Below, piece by piece: positions 13,001 through 24,380 of a stretch of 64,000 nucleotides of DNA. The translations under genes were made by a program, and so were the position numbers. The stretch lies in NCBI GenBank assembly GCA_001414485.1, contig LLEY01000011.1, positions 372,001-436,000 of the forward strand, written 5' to 3'. The notes under the pieces are model-generated. The model saw only the letters and a list, made by a program, of their open reading frames with translations, did no database searches and had not been told where the DNA came from. The DNA is from Calycina herbarum. Lineage: Eukaryota; Ascomycota; Leotiomycetes; Helotiales; Pezizellaceae. Positions within the stretch are counted from its first letter, which is position 1. Each line of letters opens with the position of its first letter.

Positions 13001-14765
13001 CTTTCTAATAAAGCTAAGTTATTCTAGTTATATAGTTAAAGCTTCTGCTTCTTAAGATTATAACCCTCTATTAATTTAATCTTATAATCCTATAGTTAAT
13101 ATTTAAGAAGAGTATATATATCTTCTAAGTCTTTGAATAATTTTATAAATTCTCTATACTATATAGGTATTTTGTTATTAGCTTTCTTACTAACCTATAG
13201 AAGACCCTAGATACGGTGTCTTAGTACTTTAGAAGAGGTAGTACTAATCTTATTCTAGCTTTAAAGTTATAAATATAAACCTATATATTTATATTAACTA
13301 AAGGTTATTATTCTAGCTTTCTAATCGATTTCTAGATTATATTTCTAAATCTATAGTATACTAAGTATTACTTCCTTACTTCTTATCTTAATAATATTAA
13401 ATTATATATTTAAATAGTATTCTTTAATATTAACTTTTACTAGAATAGTTTATTAATTAATAATTCTATTTTAGTATATAATATCTATTCTATTAACTAC
13501 CTCTAGATAGTATAGTCTTATTTTCTTAATTAGAACGTTTAGCTTCTTTTAAGCTATTAGAGAAATAAAGTTACCTATTACTTCTAAGTCTATTATAACT
13601 TATAACTTCTTCTCTTATATTTCTATAGTTATTACTAACTGTCTTTCTCCTAAAGTAGTGTTTAACTTTGCTTTAATATATAAGACTTCGAAGAATCGAT
13701 TTTTCTAATTATAATTTCTTCTCTTCTTATTCTTATATTATAGAAAGAATCTTACTCTTTCCTTATTAGCGTATACTACCTTATATACTAATCTATATTC
13801 TATAATTCTTATTATCTTAGAAATTCCTCTTATAAATTGTTTTAGTAATTGTTTATAATTATATTAGATCTATTTATAACTAGTTTCTAAAATAGTTTTT
13901 ATAGACTATAGTTCTCTTATATATAGATAATCTAAAGTAACCTTAAGTATACTTATTTCTAGCTTTACGTAGTAAACCTTAAATATATAGTCCTTTGAAT
14001 TCTTTTCCTTAACTACTTAAATCTAGGACTAAGGAAAGAATACTACTCCTTCTTTATCTAATAAAGCTATCTTATATATCTAATAATATTCTACTATTCT
14101 AGTAGGTTCTAGTAAGATTCCTTTAAATCGTTTCTATAATAACTAGTCTATAGTTAGACTTAGTTTATATTATATCTATTATACTATTATTTCTTAAACT
14201 ATTTCTATAAACTATAGTTCTTATATTAAGAGATAGTAAAATTCTTCTAGTTCTGTTTTAGCCTATCTAATAATATCGAGCTTCTTTTATTCCTAGAATA
14301 GTATACTAAATAACTACTATAAGCTATATTTTCTAAATACTAGCTTATTATTTCTAATTAATATAACTATAATATATTATTTAAATTCCTCTAATATAAC
14401 GTCTTTAGGTATTATTCTAAGAAAAGAGGTTTTAATTCAACTTTTAAATTCTATTAAGACTTACTACGTCTATATACTAGTTTCTTCTAAAATATCGTAT
14501 ACTTTCTATATATTCTCTATTTTAGAATAGGTAAGTTCTTTAACTTACTATTAGCTATACTTATATTCTTTTTCCTTAATAGTTTCTCGCCTAGTAATTA
14601 GGCTAACTAGAGTTATTATTTCAGAGTTATTTCTTATAACTATATATATTATTAAGATAGTTAGATTAACTTCTTATATAGTATAAGGACTCTAGAAGTC
14701 TAGCTTCTAATTATCTATATATATCTATCGATTTCCTTATTCGAATATTCTAAGAAAGGTCTAAG

Positions 14766-15316
14766 TTTCTCTTCCTCTATTTAAGAGGTTTAAGATATAA
14801 TAAAAGCATTTTTTTATATAGTAGTAATACTAGTTACTATAGCGCTCGCGCGTATTATAGTATAGTAAGGATAAAATACTATGTTCTTCCGTAGATCTGG
14901 ATAAGACTAGAATAGCTAGGTAACCTGTGTAATCAAAGTACCTGTACGTATAAGAAGTCGGTCTTCTTATAAAACAAAAACCGAAGGAGTCGGTCTCTTT
15001 ATAAAATAAGAACCGGAGGAACATTCTACCTTTCTAAATACTCGGGTAAAAGACGTATAGTTTACTTATATACTTATAGTTTTCCTCTTCTGTTAGAGGT
15101 CTACTAGAAGTTAGAAGAAGGGTTTTTTACTCTAGAGTATCTATCTCTATATACTAATTCAGAGTATATACTGATTTAGAGAGAGTGTTACTAGAATCGC
15201 TTAGAATCAGTAACACGTGATCTAGAACATTCTAGAATTGTAAATTTATATATAAATATATCCTTTCTCTTCCTCTATTTAAGAGATTTAAGGTATAATA
15301 AAAGCATTTTTTTATA
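14766..15316. repeat. ~0.5-kb insert bounded by 53-bp direct repeats inside the gypsy element
   Basis: The segment TTTCTCTTCCTCTATTTAAG through GCATTTTTTTATA occurs at 14766-14818 and again at 15264-15316, a 498-bp spacing with only a few transitions. The sequence between contains CpG-rich islands (GCGCTCGCGCG near 14841) and CACGTG, and is less TpA-rich than its surroundings, suggesting a later arrival. It could be a solo LTR joined to a partial copy. The 64-aa ORF at 14830-15024 is not convincing as a gene. Confidence 0.5.
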
Positions 15317-16603
15317 CTAACTTTAGAGTTCTTATTTCTAATCTCTCTTTCTAAACTAGAAGATAAGTCTAATATTTCTAAAGAACTAGTCGATAGTAGT
15401 AATTTATATTCTACTTAAAGATATTACTTAGATTCTATTACTAATTATATATTATAATTTTCTTTAAGAAGTAGATCTCTATTATTATTAGAATCTTATA
15501 TACTATTAATTCCTTTATTATTTTTAATCTAGGTTTTATATCCTCGTACTTTAAGTTTCTCGTCTATAAGTTTAATATAATTAGTTAAAGCTACTTATTA
15601 TTAAATAGTAGTATTAATCTATTTCTTTCTCTTAGAGTCTTTCTTCTTACTATACTTATTTACTCTATAACTAGAGAGGCTATAGTTATAATATAAGTTC
15701 TACTTACGTTAATAATTTCGCTCTTCTTAAGAAAGTCCTTCTTTCTTTAGAAAGGTTTTCTTTTATATAGCGTTTACCTTCTTACTATATTTATTAGTAT
15801 AAGAGTACTTCTACTTTCCTATCTCTTTACTCTTCTCTCTATATCTAGAGTTACTCTTTCTAAATTCGTATAAGCGGTTATCTAACTAGACAACTTCCTT
15901 AATTATACCTATAATAGTTAAGAATTATATATTCTATTTAGCTATTTCCTTATAGATATATACTTTTAATCCTTTATAAAAGAGTTCTATAAGAGTAATA
16001 GTATTCTACTCTAACTTCGTTCTATAGTATTAAAATTTATTAATATAGTCTATTACTAATCTAGTCTAGTATAATTCTAAAAGCTTATATATAGTAGTTT
16101 AAATTATATTAAAGTCTTTAAAGACTTTTCTAATAGTTGTCTTAAATCCTCTCTAAGACTTAAATATAATCTTAGTTAATTCTATCTTTCTATCTTTATT
16201 CTTATTCTTAAAGAAGTTCTCTAAATATAGCTAAGCCTATTCTAATACTAATCCTCTAAGATAGAAGATAGTAAAGATAGTTTATAAATTATAATTACCT
16301 TTGAATTTATTAGAATTAAAGTTAAAGTAGATATCTATTTAGAGAAGAAATAAGTCGAGTTTCTTATACCTCTTATAATACGTATCTAATATCTTAACTT
16401 TAATAGACTTAAGTGCTTTAATCTTATAAAGCTTAAGAGTGTCTAGTATACTAACATTGTCGTCGTTCCTAGTTAACTATATACCGGTAGATATTCTTCT
16501 AGTTACGCTTCTAGGTATTCCTATAACGTTGACTTAACTAGTATTCGAGCTAGCTGCTACAGCGAGGGTTACTAAGGCTATAGCGACTAAACTTCTAAAT
16601 AGA

Positions 16604-17074
16604 TACTTAAAGTATAATAAAACTTAAATAAACTAAATAAAGATAACTAAGTCTCGAAGGTTAGTATATAAGTAAGAAGTATAGATATACTAGGTTATTT
16701 ACTTAGAAGTGAACTCGTTACTTATATCAAAGATATTAAATAAGATAATAAGATTAATAACTAAAGTTAAATACGAAGCTTCTATTTAATAGCAGACGTA
16801 CTAGTCTTATATAGAACCTTCTGTTAATATTAGAGTCTTACTTAGTAAAAGTCTCGAAGATAGAGTCCGACTCTATTTCTAAGACTTCTTAAAACTAGAC
16901 TCTATTACCTAACTACTACTAACCGAGTTACGTAATATAACTATAATAAGATCCGAGGATTACGTGTTTTACTATATTTAATCCTTTCTTCTTTCTAGGG
17001 TTATAATAGTGTTTATTCTATTAGAACGTCGTCTAGACTTCACTTAGTCACGTGCTAGTACGTGATTTATAACA
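16604..17074 (-). repeat. Ty3/gypsy LTR, upstream copy
   Basis: Partner of 9426-9893. It begins TACTTAAAGTATAA and ends ...CACGTGCTAGTACGTGATTTATAACA at 17074. Differences from the partner are mostly C/T and G/A exchanges. Confidence 0.8.
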
Positions 17075-17080
17075 AGTAGG

Positions 17081-17556
17081 TGCTTAAAGTATAACGAAAC
17101 TTAAATAAACTAAACAAAGGTAACTAAGTCTCGAAGGTTAGTATATAAGTAAGAAGTATAAATACGCTAAGTTGTTTACTTAGAAGCGAACTCGTTACTT
17201 ATATTAAAGATATTAAATAAGATAATAAGATTAATAACTAAAGTTAAGTATAAAGCTTCTATCTAATAGTAGACGTGCTAGTCTTATATAGAACCTTCGT
17301 CTCTTCTAGGTAGATAGAATCGCCTGTCGTTCTAGTCGACTTAGGTTACCTAGATCGCTAGTTAACCTAGGTAATCCTTTATATTATATAACCTCTAACG
17401 TGCTTCTAATAGTAAGATCCTAGAATCTCTAAATACCTCCGTATTATAGATTCTCTTCTATATTACCTTTTATTTCCTAGACGTATATTATTCTATTAGA
17501 GCGCTATCTAGACTACTTACTATATAAAACGTGATTCGTAATACTCTTATACTACT
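17081..17556 (-). repeat. Third gypsy-family LTR, in tandem with the element's own LTR
   Basis: Starts TGCTTAAAGTATAACG only 6 bp beyond the previous LTR and matches it closely for about 210 bp. It then carries an unrelated or strongly diverged middle (about 17300-17490) and returns to family sequence (TATTAGAGCGCTATCTAGAC) to the end near 17556. A solo LTR of a sister subfamily is the simplest reading. Confidence 0.65.
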
Positions 17557-18863
17557 AATAAATACACGCTTTAGCGGTTAAGTACTTTAACCTACTACCT
17601 TTTATATTACTAAGTCGAAGAGACGAGCTCTGAATAGACAGTAGTAGGACTCTGAAAAGAAGTATTATACGCTCGAGAAAAAGCTTGAAAAGCGACGGAG
17701 AAACGAGCTAAAAGGCTTTATAAACTAGAATAGAAGATATACTACTTACTCTTAGAGCTTAGCTTATAGCCTACGTAGTATAAGAATAATAATAATAATA
17801 GTATCGAGAGTAGCTTTAAAGTGTCTTTGTAACGTAGTTAAGTGTACTTATTATATAGATAGTTCTTATATACTTTATAAAACTAAGTAATATCTTAGTA
17901 TAGTTTTAGCTATTAGTAGTATTAAGAGATAAGCTTTAATAGCTTATTCTTACTATAGTAACTGCTTTTAACTAAGTTATAAGTTTTTTAAAGAAGCTAT
18001 ACTCGAAGTTCTATACCTAGGATATAAAGTCTATCTTAGAAGTATAACTTATTATTAGTAATTATATACTTAGATAATATAACCTTCTTAGAGTATAATA
18101 TATAATTCTCTCTATTTATTTCCTTAGAAATTCTCTTCTAAAAGAGGCCTTCTTTATATCTCTTATCTAATAACCTAGCTAGAATATAATTATTAGACTT
18201 AACTTCTTTATTAGCGAATAGTTCTAGTTTATCTTCTTTATCTACGTCTAGTTTTAGTTTATCTTTCTTCTTATTAAGAGATACTAAGTAAATAGAAGAG
18301 TTAAAATTCTAGAGCTTAAGAAGTAATTATTATTAGTATAAAATATAAGAATTATTATCTTAGCTTAGAAGATTCTAAGAATAGTAAGTAAGTAAGTCTA
18401 GTTTCTTATTCTTTCTATTAGATACTAGTTTAATAATAAAGTTAAATACTAAAAGAAATTTACTCTACTAGACTTAATAGTAAGTAAGCTACTTAGTAGT
18501 TATAAAATATTTTAAGTTTAAGTAATTTATAATTACTAATATAGAGTACGCTATACTAACTAGCTCTAAGCTCTAGAATTCGAATAAATATACTATAGTA
18601 AGTAGTTCTTTATTATAGATTTTATAATTATATTCTATAAAGTAAAGAACTCTATTATAGTATTAAGATAAGATATTAGATAAGATATAATCTAAGAAGT
18701 TATATTCTATAATAACCTCTTTTTTAGAGTTAAGTACTTAAGTATTAGTATAGAAGTAAATATATATTTTATAACAGTCCTAGTTATATACGACTAGATC
18801 ACGTGCGATCACGTAACCAGTACTACCGAGGTTCTGCCGAGGACTCGCTTCGTATAGATTAAT
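17557..18863. other. Unclassified RIP-degraded DNA
   Basis: TpA-rich text with no frame longer than a few tens of codons. The stretch at 17640-17760 keeps a charged frame (EKKYYTLEKKLEKRRRNELK) that I cannot assign. 18780-18860 is less decayed and contains paired CACGTG-like sites. Probably further transposon remains. Confidence 0.4.
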
Positions 18864-19150
18864 TATAATAGCTAGCTATTATAAAGTACCGATTACTAAG
18901 AGAATATAATATATACCGAGGGCACGGAATAGGATTATAATATAGTTTTAGTTTTAGGATTATTAGAACCGGATTAGTACGGACTTTTGTTATTATCCGG
19001 CTCTCTATATATAGATACTCTTACTCTCTCTTAAGAAAAGACTAATTTAGTCTTTTCCTTTATATTAGAGCCTAGTATTCGAATATGTTATTCTATCGAA
19101 CGTACTTCTATATACCTCTTTTATAGTAGTATCCGTTTCGTACTATTATA
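18864..19150 (+). repeat. Left LTR of the compact element (strongly RIP-mutated)
   Basis: Aligns without obvious gaps to 21183-21470. Positions that are G or C in the right copy are often A or T here, for example ATTATAAAGTACC against ATTGTAAAGTGCC. Confidence 0.85.
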
Positions 19151-20179
19151 TTAAAAGACTAAATTCGACTCCGCTAGAGACGGCCTGTTATAATATCTTA
19201 CTCGAGCGCGCCGGCGTATCTGCTTCGAATTCGATTTAGCCTAGATTCGGATTAGTATATCGATAACCTTAAATAGCTAGGTAATTAGAGACTATTTAGA
19301 CAGCTAGTAACACCAGGGTTTAGTATCTAAACTATTAGCTAGTAAAATCGTAGGCGGTTCCTACGTTAATAGAAGTAGACTACGCTAAGTACTCCTAAGA
19401 CTTCTAATAACCCTCTCTATATAGAGATTGCTATATAAGATATAGATAGTCGACGATATATAGTTACCTAGAAGGCTCTCGAATCTACCTCTTAATCTCT
19501 CTCTTTTTCAAATCGATATATAATATATTAAATTCTAATACTCTACTTCTTAAAAGCGTTAAGTAATAACCTTCTAGGAATAGTAGACCCTCTTCTAAAA
19601 GGTTTATAAGCTACACTCGTACGTCTAAAAACAAAAGGTTCTAGAAAGGAAAGTAACCTACTTAAAACCCTAAAGACAACCGAGACTTTTCTAATATAGA
19701 CGAGATATAAGGTATAGTATAAGGCTTAGAAGAAAAACTTTAAGATAACAACGATCGGTTTATATAGTTAGAAAGAATAATAAGCGAACTCTAACTTACC
19801 TCTACGAATCTACCTTAAATCAATCCTAAGCCTCTTTCGCCTCTAAGTACTATACGAGACCCTTTTCGCTTAAGAGACACTACTACCTCTAATACCTTCC
19901 CTCGACGGTAGACCACTCTTCTAGCCTTAGAAGGTATCCCGAATCCTCTCCTACTCTAAACCGCTAAAAGCAAGATTATAGAAAGGATTAAACTCTTAAA
20001 TAATAGTACCTTACCTACCTACTAATAATAGAAGATATTAGTACGCGATAGACTCCTAGTAAACGCTGATTATTATAATACTATACCGACTCGAAAGGCT
20101 CTTATCTAGAGAATAACTACTAGCTACGCTAGGAACTTCCTTAAGCCTAGATACGAGTCTAAGTCGATTTATATTACTT

Positions 20180-20560
20180 TCTACGATTATTAAGATATAA
20201 TTAAACTTTTGGATTTATATTTCTTAACTAGATATAAGATAGAGGATATATAGAACGCCTTCTAGACTTTGTAGATAGATAACGCTAAAGGTAAAGAAAC
20301 GTTTACTAACTTCAGAGGTCGCTTTTCAAGTATAGCTATACTCGGAGAGATACTAGAGTTAGAACAGTTCTTCTATATATAGGAAAAGATTATACTATAG
20401 CTATGAAACTTAGCCGTTATACTTAAGAGACGTTGGAACTATAACTTCGTCGAAATAGTAGTAGATCTTCTAGCTCTAGATAAGAAAAGACGCTGAAACG
20501 CTAAGTTATATATAGCTAATACGACTAAGCTAGTCGGTATAACCACTTCGGTTAAAAAGA
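20180..20560 (+). pseudogene. gag-like protein remnant of the compact LTR element
   Basis: From 20242 one frame reads on for about 90 codons interrupted only by TAG or TGA, nearly all where a Trp is expected. The context (KETFTNFRGRFSSIAILGE, LALDKKRR) resembles the capsid-like core of fungal LTR-element Gag proteins. TGG-to-TAG or TGA is the classic protein-level trace of RIP. Further downstream, frames at 20807-21228 stay open and are less mutated. Identification rests on pattern recognition, not a search. Confidence 0.55.
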
Positions 20561-21182
20561 CTACCTTTTAATCCTTATCTAGTATAACACTGAACCTCCT
20601 ACTACCCGAACGCGAATCCTTTTCTACTGGACTAACAGGAAGATAAAACCAAGTCCTTATAGAGTACCCCGAATCGGTGGGAAAACGAGGTATTAGACAA
20701 CAATTATCGGTAACAACATTTGACTAGCCGATACCCCTCCGACTCCCTACTTCGGTAAGGAGTCCTTACTTTCTTTTACCTTCTAGCCAGATTCCAGAAG
20801 TCTAATTTGAATCGGATACGAATCGAAGAAGTACGCTATCTATCAGAACGAAAGACAAGAATAAGTAACCTCTTAGCTGAGTTATCACTGTCTTCTACGA
20901 TATCGACTTCCGAATTCCGACTTTTCCGCCTCCTACTCCTGTCTGAATCCTCTCCGATATATAGAACAATCGAGGGATCAGACTATATACTCTTTTAGCG
21001 AATACTTTGCTTTTAGTAGGAAACACCCGATATAGGCAACAGCTACGAACTAGGCCGGCTACGACTCGTATCCTATCTTTCGCTAAACACCTCGACCGTA
21101 TTCTATACGACAATCCTTCTACCACCGATACTACCTCGATAATACGAAGACTCGAGGACGAGTCTTTTTCAAGGGAGGGGGA

Positions 21183-21470
21183 TATAATAGCCAGCTATTG
21201 TAAAGTGCCGATTGCTAAGAGGATATAATACGTACCGAGGGCACGGAACAGGATTACGGTACAGTTTTGGTTTCGGGATTGTTAGAACTGGATCGGTATA
21301 GACTTTTGTTATTGTCCGGCTCTCTTATATATAGATGCTCTTACTCTCTCTTGAGGAAAGACCAATTTAGTCTTTTCCTTCGTATCAGAGTCTAGTATTC
21401 GGATATGTCATTCTATCGAACGCACTTCTATATGCCTCTTTTGTAGTAGTATCCGTTTCGTGCCGTTATA
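21183..21470 (+). repeat. Right LTR of the compact element (mildly mutated)
   Basis: Begins TATAATAGCCAGCTATTG and ends GTGCCGTTATA, followed by the TTAAT duplication. It is clearly richer in G and C than its partner, so it is the better guide to the family sequence. Confidence 0.85.
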
Positions 21471-21687
21471 TTAATAGAGATAGAGTATACTAACTCTTCT
21501 CTTCTCTCTTTAGTTTAGTTATCTTTAATATAAGATACTATTCTATAAGTACTTCTTTTAGTATATTTATAAAGAGCTATTATAATTACTTTACCTTTTA
21601 CTTACTTCTGTATACTTGAATATATAATAGTAAGCTACTATTTTTTCTTAAGTTTGTTTTTATTAGCTAGTTAGTAGGTAGTAGCTA

Positions 21688-24025
21688 TAGCGAGGGTTCG
21701 TAGATATTCGTATACTCTCTTTTTTATATCTAAAATCACTGAAATTCACCTTGTTTAAAATACTATTATAAAATAAACTCTAATTATATCTTAAAGGTTT
21801 TTAAACTTATCTTTGGAAAAGTAAGAGATCTTAACTTTATACTCTTAGTTTTTCTTCTAAGCTAAGCCGATCTTGCTTTATTTAGGTTATAGTAAGAGGT
21901 GTCTAGAAATTTACTAAATTTTACTCGATTTTAATATAATCTAGTGTTTTCTTAACTCTTCCTACTTTTGTACTATTATAACTTAAGACCTAGTATATAC
22001 TTAGTATATTTATCTTTGAAGACTACTATTTAAATACTTGAAATAATCTTATTTCTTAATCTTAGATATTACTTATATATAAAGATAAATAACGTAGTAT
22101 ACTAGGACCTTGTAATTATTAGAACCTCGTGAATTTTTTCCTACTTTACTACTTTAAAATATAATAAAACTACTATAATATATTAAATTAATTAAAACTA
22201 CTTAGAATCTAATAAACTAGATATATCTATAACTTCTTAACACGTCTACGTATTATAACCAGTTTTTCTATAAGTACTATAATATTATTAAGTCGTTTAT
22301 CTTTTATCTTCTCTACTCTCTCTAGAGCGCTTATTACGTCGAACCTGCTCCTCTATATTCTTCTAAGCTAATCCGTTCTATATATCCTCTATAGTAAGTA
22401 TACCTCCTTCTTAGATACAGGTATTTTTAGCTCTCTAGCGTTTGCTAAGGGCTTTATTTACTGTTTGAAGTATATAGACCTAGGCTAATAAAAGAGTTAC
22501 CTTATAAGCTAATTACTTTATACCTTTTACTAATAAAGCGATTGTCTAGAAAATAGGTATTAGCGAGCTTCCTTAGTAACGAGTAATACGATCCTTAATA
22601 AGATTTGATTACGAAAGAGCTTTAGAAGAGTTATAAGAAGTCTAGGAGACCTAAGAGGTAGCGTCGGCAGAGGAGGGTCTAGTAGGTATAAGAGTTTATA
22701 ACTTAATATTAAGCTTTAAGATTATAGTCTAGGGTTCTAGAAGCACTAGACTAGCTCTATAAAACCTAGCTTTAGCGTTTTAGGTTATTATTAACTAGTT
22801 ATAAGCTATATAAAACGTAAGAAAGAACTCGACCTTAGTAATATAGTTTATATAAGCCTTAATAAAGGTCTTGATTTAACGTCTATATATATATTTAAGA
22901 ATACTAAAACACCTAACGTCGAGTAGCTAGGTTAAATAAGACGAATAAGAAGGTAGGCAAAGAGTAATAATATTATATAACTTATAATACTCTTAGAATA
23001 CTACTAATTTATAACTCTTATACCTATCTAGAACTAATATTTAATATAGCTCTTTTATATAACTATAAGTATACTTATCGAAGTATTCTAGCTATTCTAA
23101 GCCTGTCTTATTATTAGTCTATCTATTACTAGTTAGTTTAATAACCTAGTTATTAGAAAGACCGCCTTTAGTAAACTAACTAGTAAGGTGATTTTTCTCT
23201 TAAACTACTAAGAATAGAGAGATACTTAAACCCTCTCTATTAATATAGATAATTACTATAGTCTATTCCCGATTACCTAGCTAGACAGCCTTACCTCTAC
23301 TACGTCGATTAGCACGTATAACAACTATTCTAGCATAGATAACACCTATTATAAAACCAGTCTTATTAAAGTTATAGAAATCGTAGTCTTAGATTCTATA
23401 TTTCGCCTATATATTCTCTACTAGTTAAAACCACGTACTAATTAGCTTAGGATCTTTATATAAGGCTCTTTAGAAATCGTAAACGCGATTAAAACGCGTC
23501 TTTAGTTCTAGACGTCGTTATACAAATCGTTATACCTAGTTCTTTCTAACACGTTATCCTCTATACGACTTAAGTATATAATTTACTATATCTTCTACAC
23601 TACCTAGCTAGGGCGTAAATCCTCTTATATCTAGATTAAGTATATTTTAAATAATCACCTCCTCTTCTATTATAGTTATTTTATAATTTGCTAGCTAGCG
23701 TTTGCTAAGAGTAGTTCGACTAGCTATTCTATTAGTAAGTGTAGAATAAGAGACTCTATATAGCTTTACAGCTTTACTACAGTTTATTCGTTTAGATGAT
23801 CGAATAGCTTCAATAGCTAGGATAATTCGAGCTTCTTAGGTTTAAGATTCTATTAGGTAGTTGTTAAGAAAACGTATGTTAAAGTTGGAGGTAGTAGGGT
23901 AGGGAAAAAATTCACAAGGTCCTGATAATCACGAGGTCCTGGTATACCACGTTATATAAAACGTCTTTTTTAAAATAACTTTGGTGTAAAAAGGGGGCCG
24001 TACGAATATCTGCGAACCCCTACTG
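21688..24025. mobile_element. ~475-bp MITE-like element split by a nested pogo transposon
   Basis: The left end (TAGCGAGGGTTCGTAGATATTCGTA...) and the reverse complement of the right end (CAGTAGGGGTTCGCAGATATTCGTA...) form inverted repeats of about 45 bp, with TA on each outer side (21686-21687 and 24026-24027). Subtracting the nested transposon and its TA duplication leaves about 475 bp with no coding capacity, which fits a Tc1/mariner-type MITE. The right end marks the exact edge of the AT-rich island: sequence after 24027 has normal base composition. Confidence 0.7.
22092..23952 (-). mobile_element. pogo/Fot1-type DNA transposon, copy 1, RIP-decayed
   Basis: Inverted ends start ACGTAGTATACTAGG (left) and, reverse-complemented, ACGTGGTATACCAGG (right), with TA duplications at 22090-22091 and 23953-23954. 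Length is 1861 bp. The body aligns in the same order and orientation with the transposon at 53619-55479 (for example GTATTATAACCAGT near 22250 and 53778), so it carried a minus-strand DDE transposase, now full of stops. Each end contains two copies of a ~17-bp unit. It lies inside the MITE-like element at 21688-24025, so it is the younger insertion. Confidence 0.8.
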
Positions 24026-24135
24026 TATTCAGGGAATTTCACCACGAGGTAAAGATGTGATTTGTTTTGTTTTGTTTTATTTTGTATATAGAGTGTGATG
24101 TCCCTTGGGTATGGTTTGAAAAGGATGTTTAGTAC

Positions 24136-24380
24136 TTGGTTGTTAATAATAACGGAAGCGGAATAGAAATGAGTGTGGCATGGGGGGGGTTAAAGAATTG
24201 TGGTAAATTTACCTTACCTTGGATGGAGGGTATGTGAGGTGTGGCAAGGGGCATTTTTGGTTGTTGATGATGGCGGAATGAAATGGGTGCGGGGCATGGG
24301 CATGGAGAAGAATTACTGTAAGTGAGTGGCATTGTGATTGTTAATGATGATGGAAGAGCGGAATTGGGCTGAATGAATGA
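24136..24380 (+). repeat. Degenerate tandem repeat, three units
   Basis: Units start at about 24136, 24257 and 24336 with TTGTTAATAATAACGGAAG, TTGTTGATGATGGCGGAA and TTGTTAATGATGATGGAAG, followed by GGAATgAAATGGGTG/GGCATGGG-like text. Spacing is about 120 then 80 bp. No coding role seen. Confidence 0.5.

Larger units (their letters stand above)
9426..17074 (-). mobile_element. Ty3/gypsy LTR retrotransposon, full length but heavily RIP-decayed
   Basis: Two direct repeats of about 466-471 bp bound a 6.7-kb interior. On the minus strand the LTR starts TGTTATAAATCACG. The interior read on the minus strand shows, in order, remnants of reverse transcriptase and RNase H with frequent stops. No target duplication could be fixed because the flanks are also mutated. 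The interior holds a further ~0.5-kb structure with 53-bp direct repeats at 14766-15316. Total length about 7.6 kb is normal for a gypsy element. Confidence 0.8.
18864..21470 (+). mobile_element. Compact 2.6-kb LTR retroelement with 5-bp target duplication
   Basis: LTRs at 18864-19150 (287 bp) and 21183-21470 (288 bp) bound a 2.03-kb interior. The element is flanked by TTAAT on both sides (18859-18863 and 21471-21475). A purine run (AAGGGAGGGGGA, ending at 21182) directly precedes the right LTR, as expected for a polypurine tract and giving plus-strand orientation. The interior encodes a gag-like protein but has no room for a full pol, so it is a non-autonomous or gag-only element. LTR differences are almost all C/T or G/A, with the left LTR far more decayed than the right. 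Confidence 0.85.

Noticed and set aside
14830..15024. 64-aa ORF in the gypsy interior
   Set aside because: Short, no domain, inside a repeat-bounded insert in decayed DNA.
8485..24027. Possible CRISPR-like or satellite arrays suggested by monotonous TA-rich wording
   Set aside because: No regularly spaced identical repeats; the monotony comes from RIP mutation of unrelated transposons.
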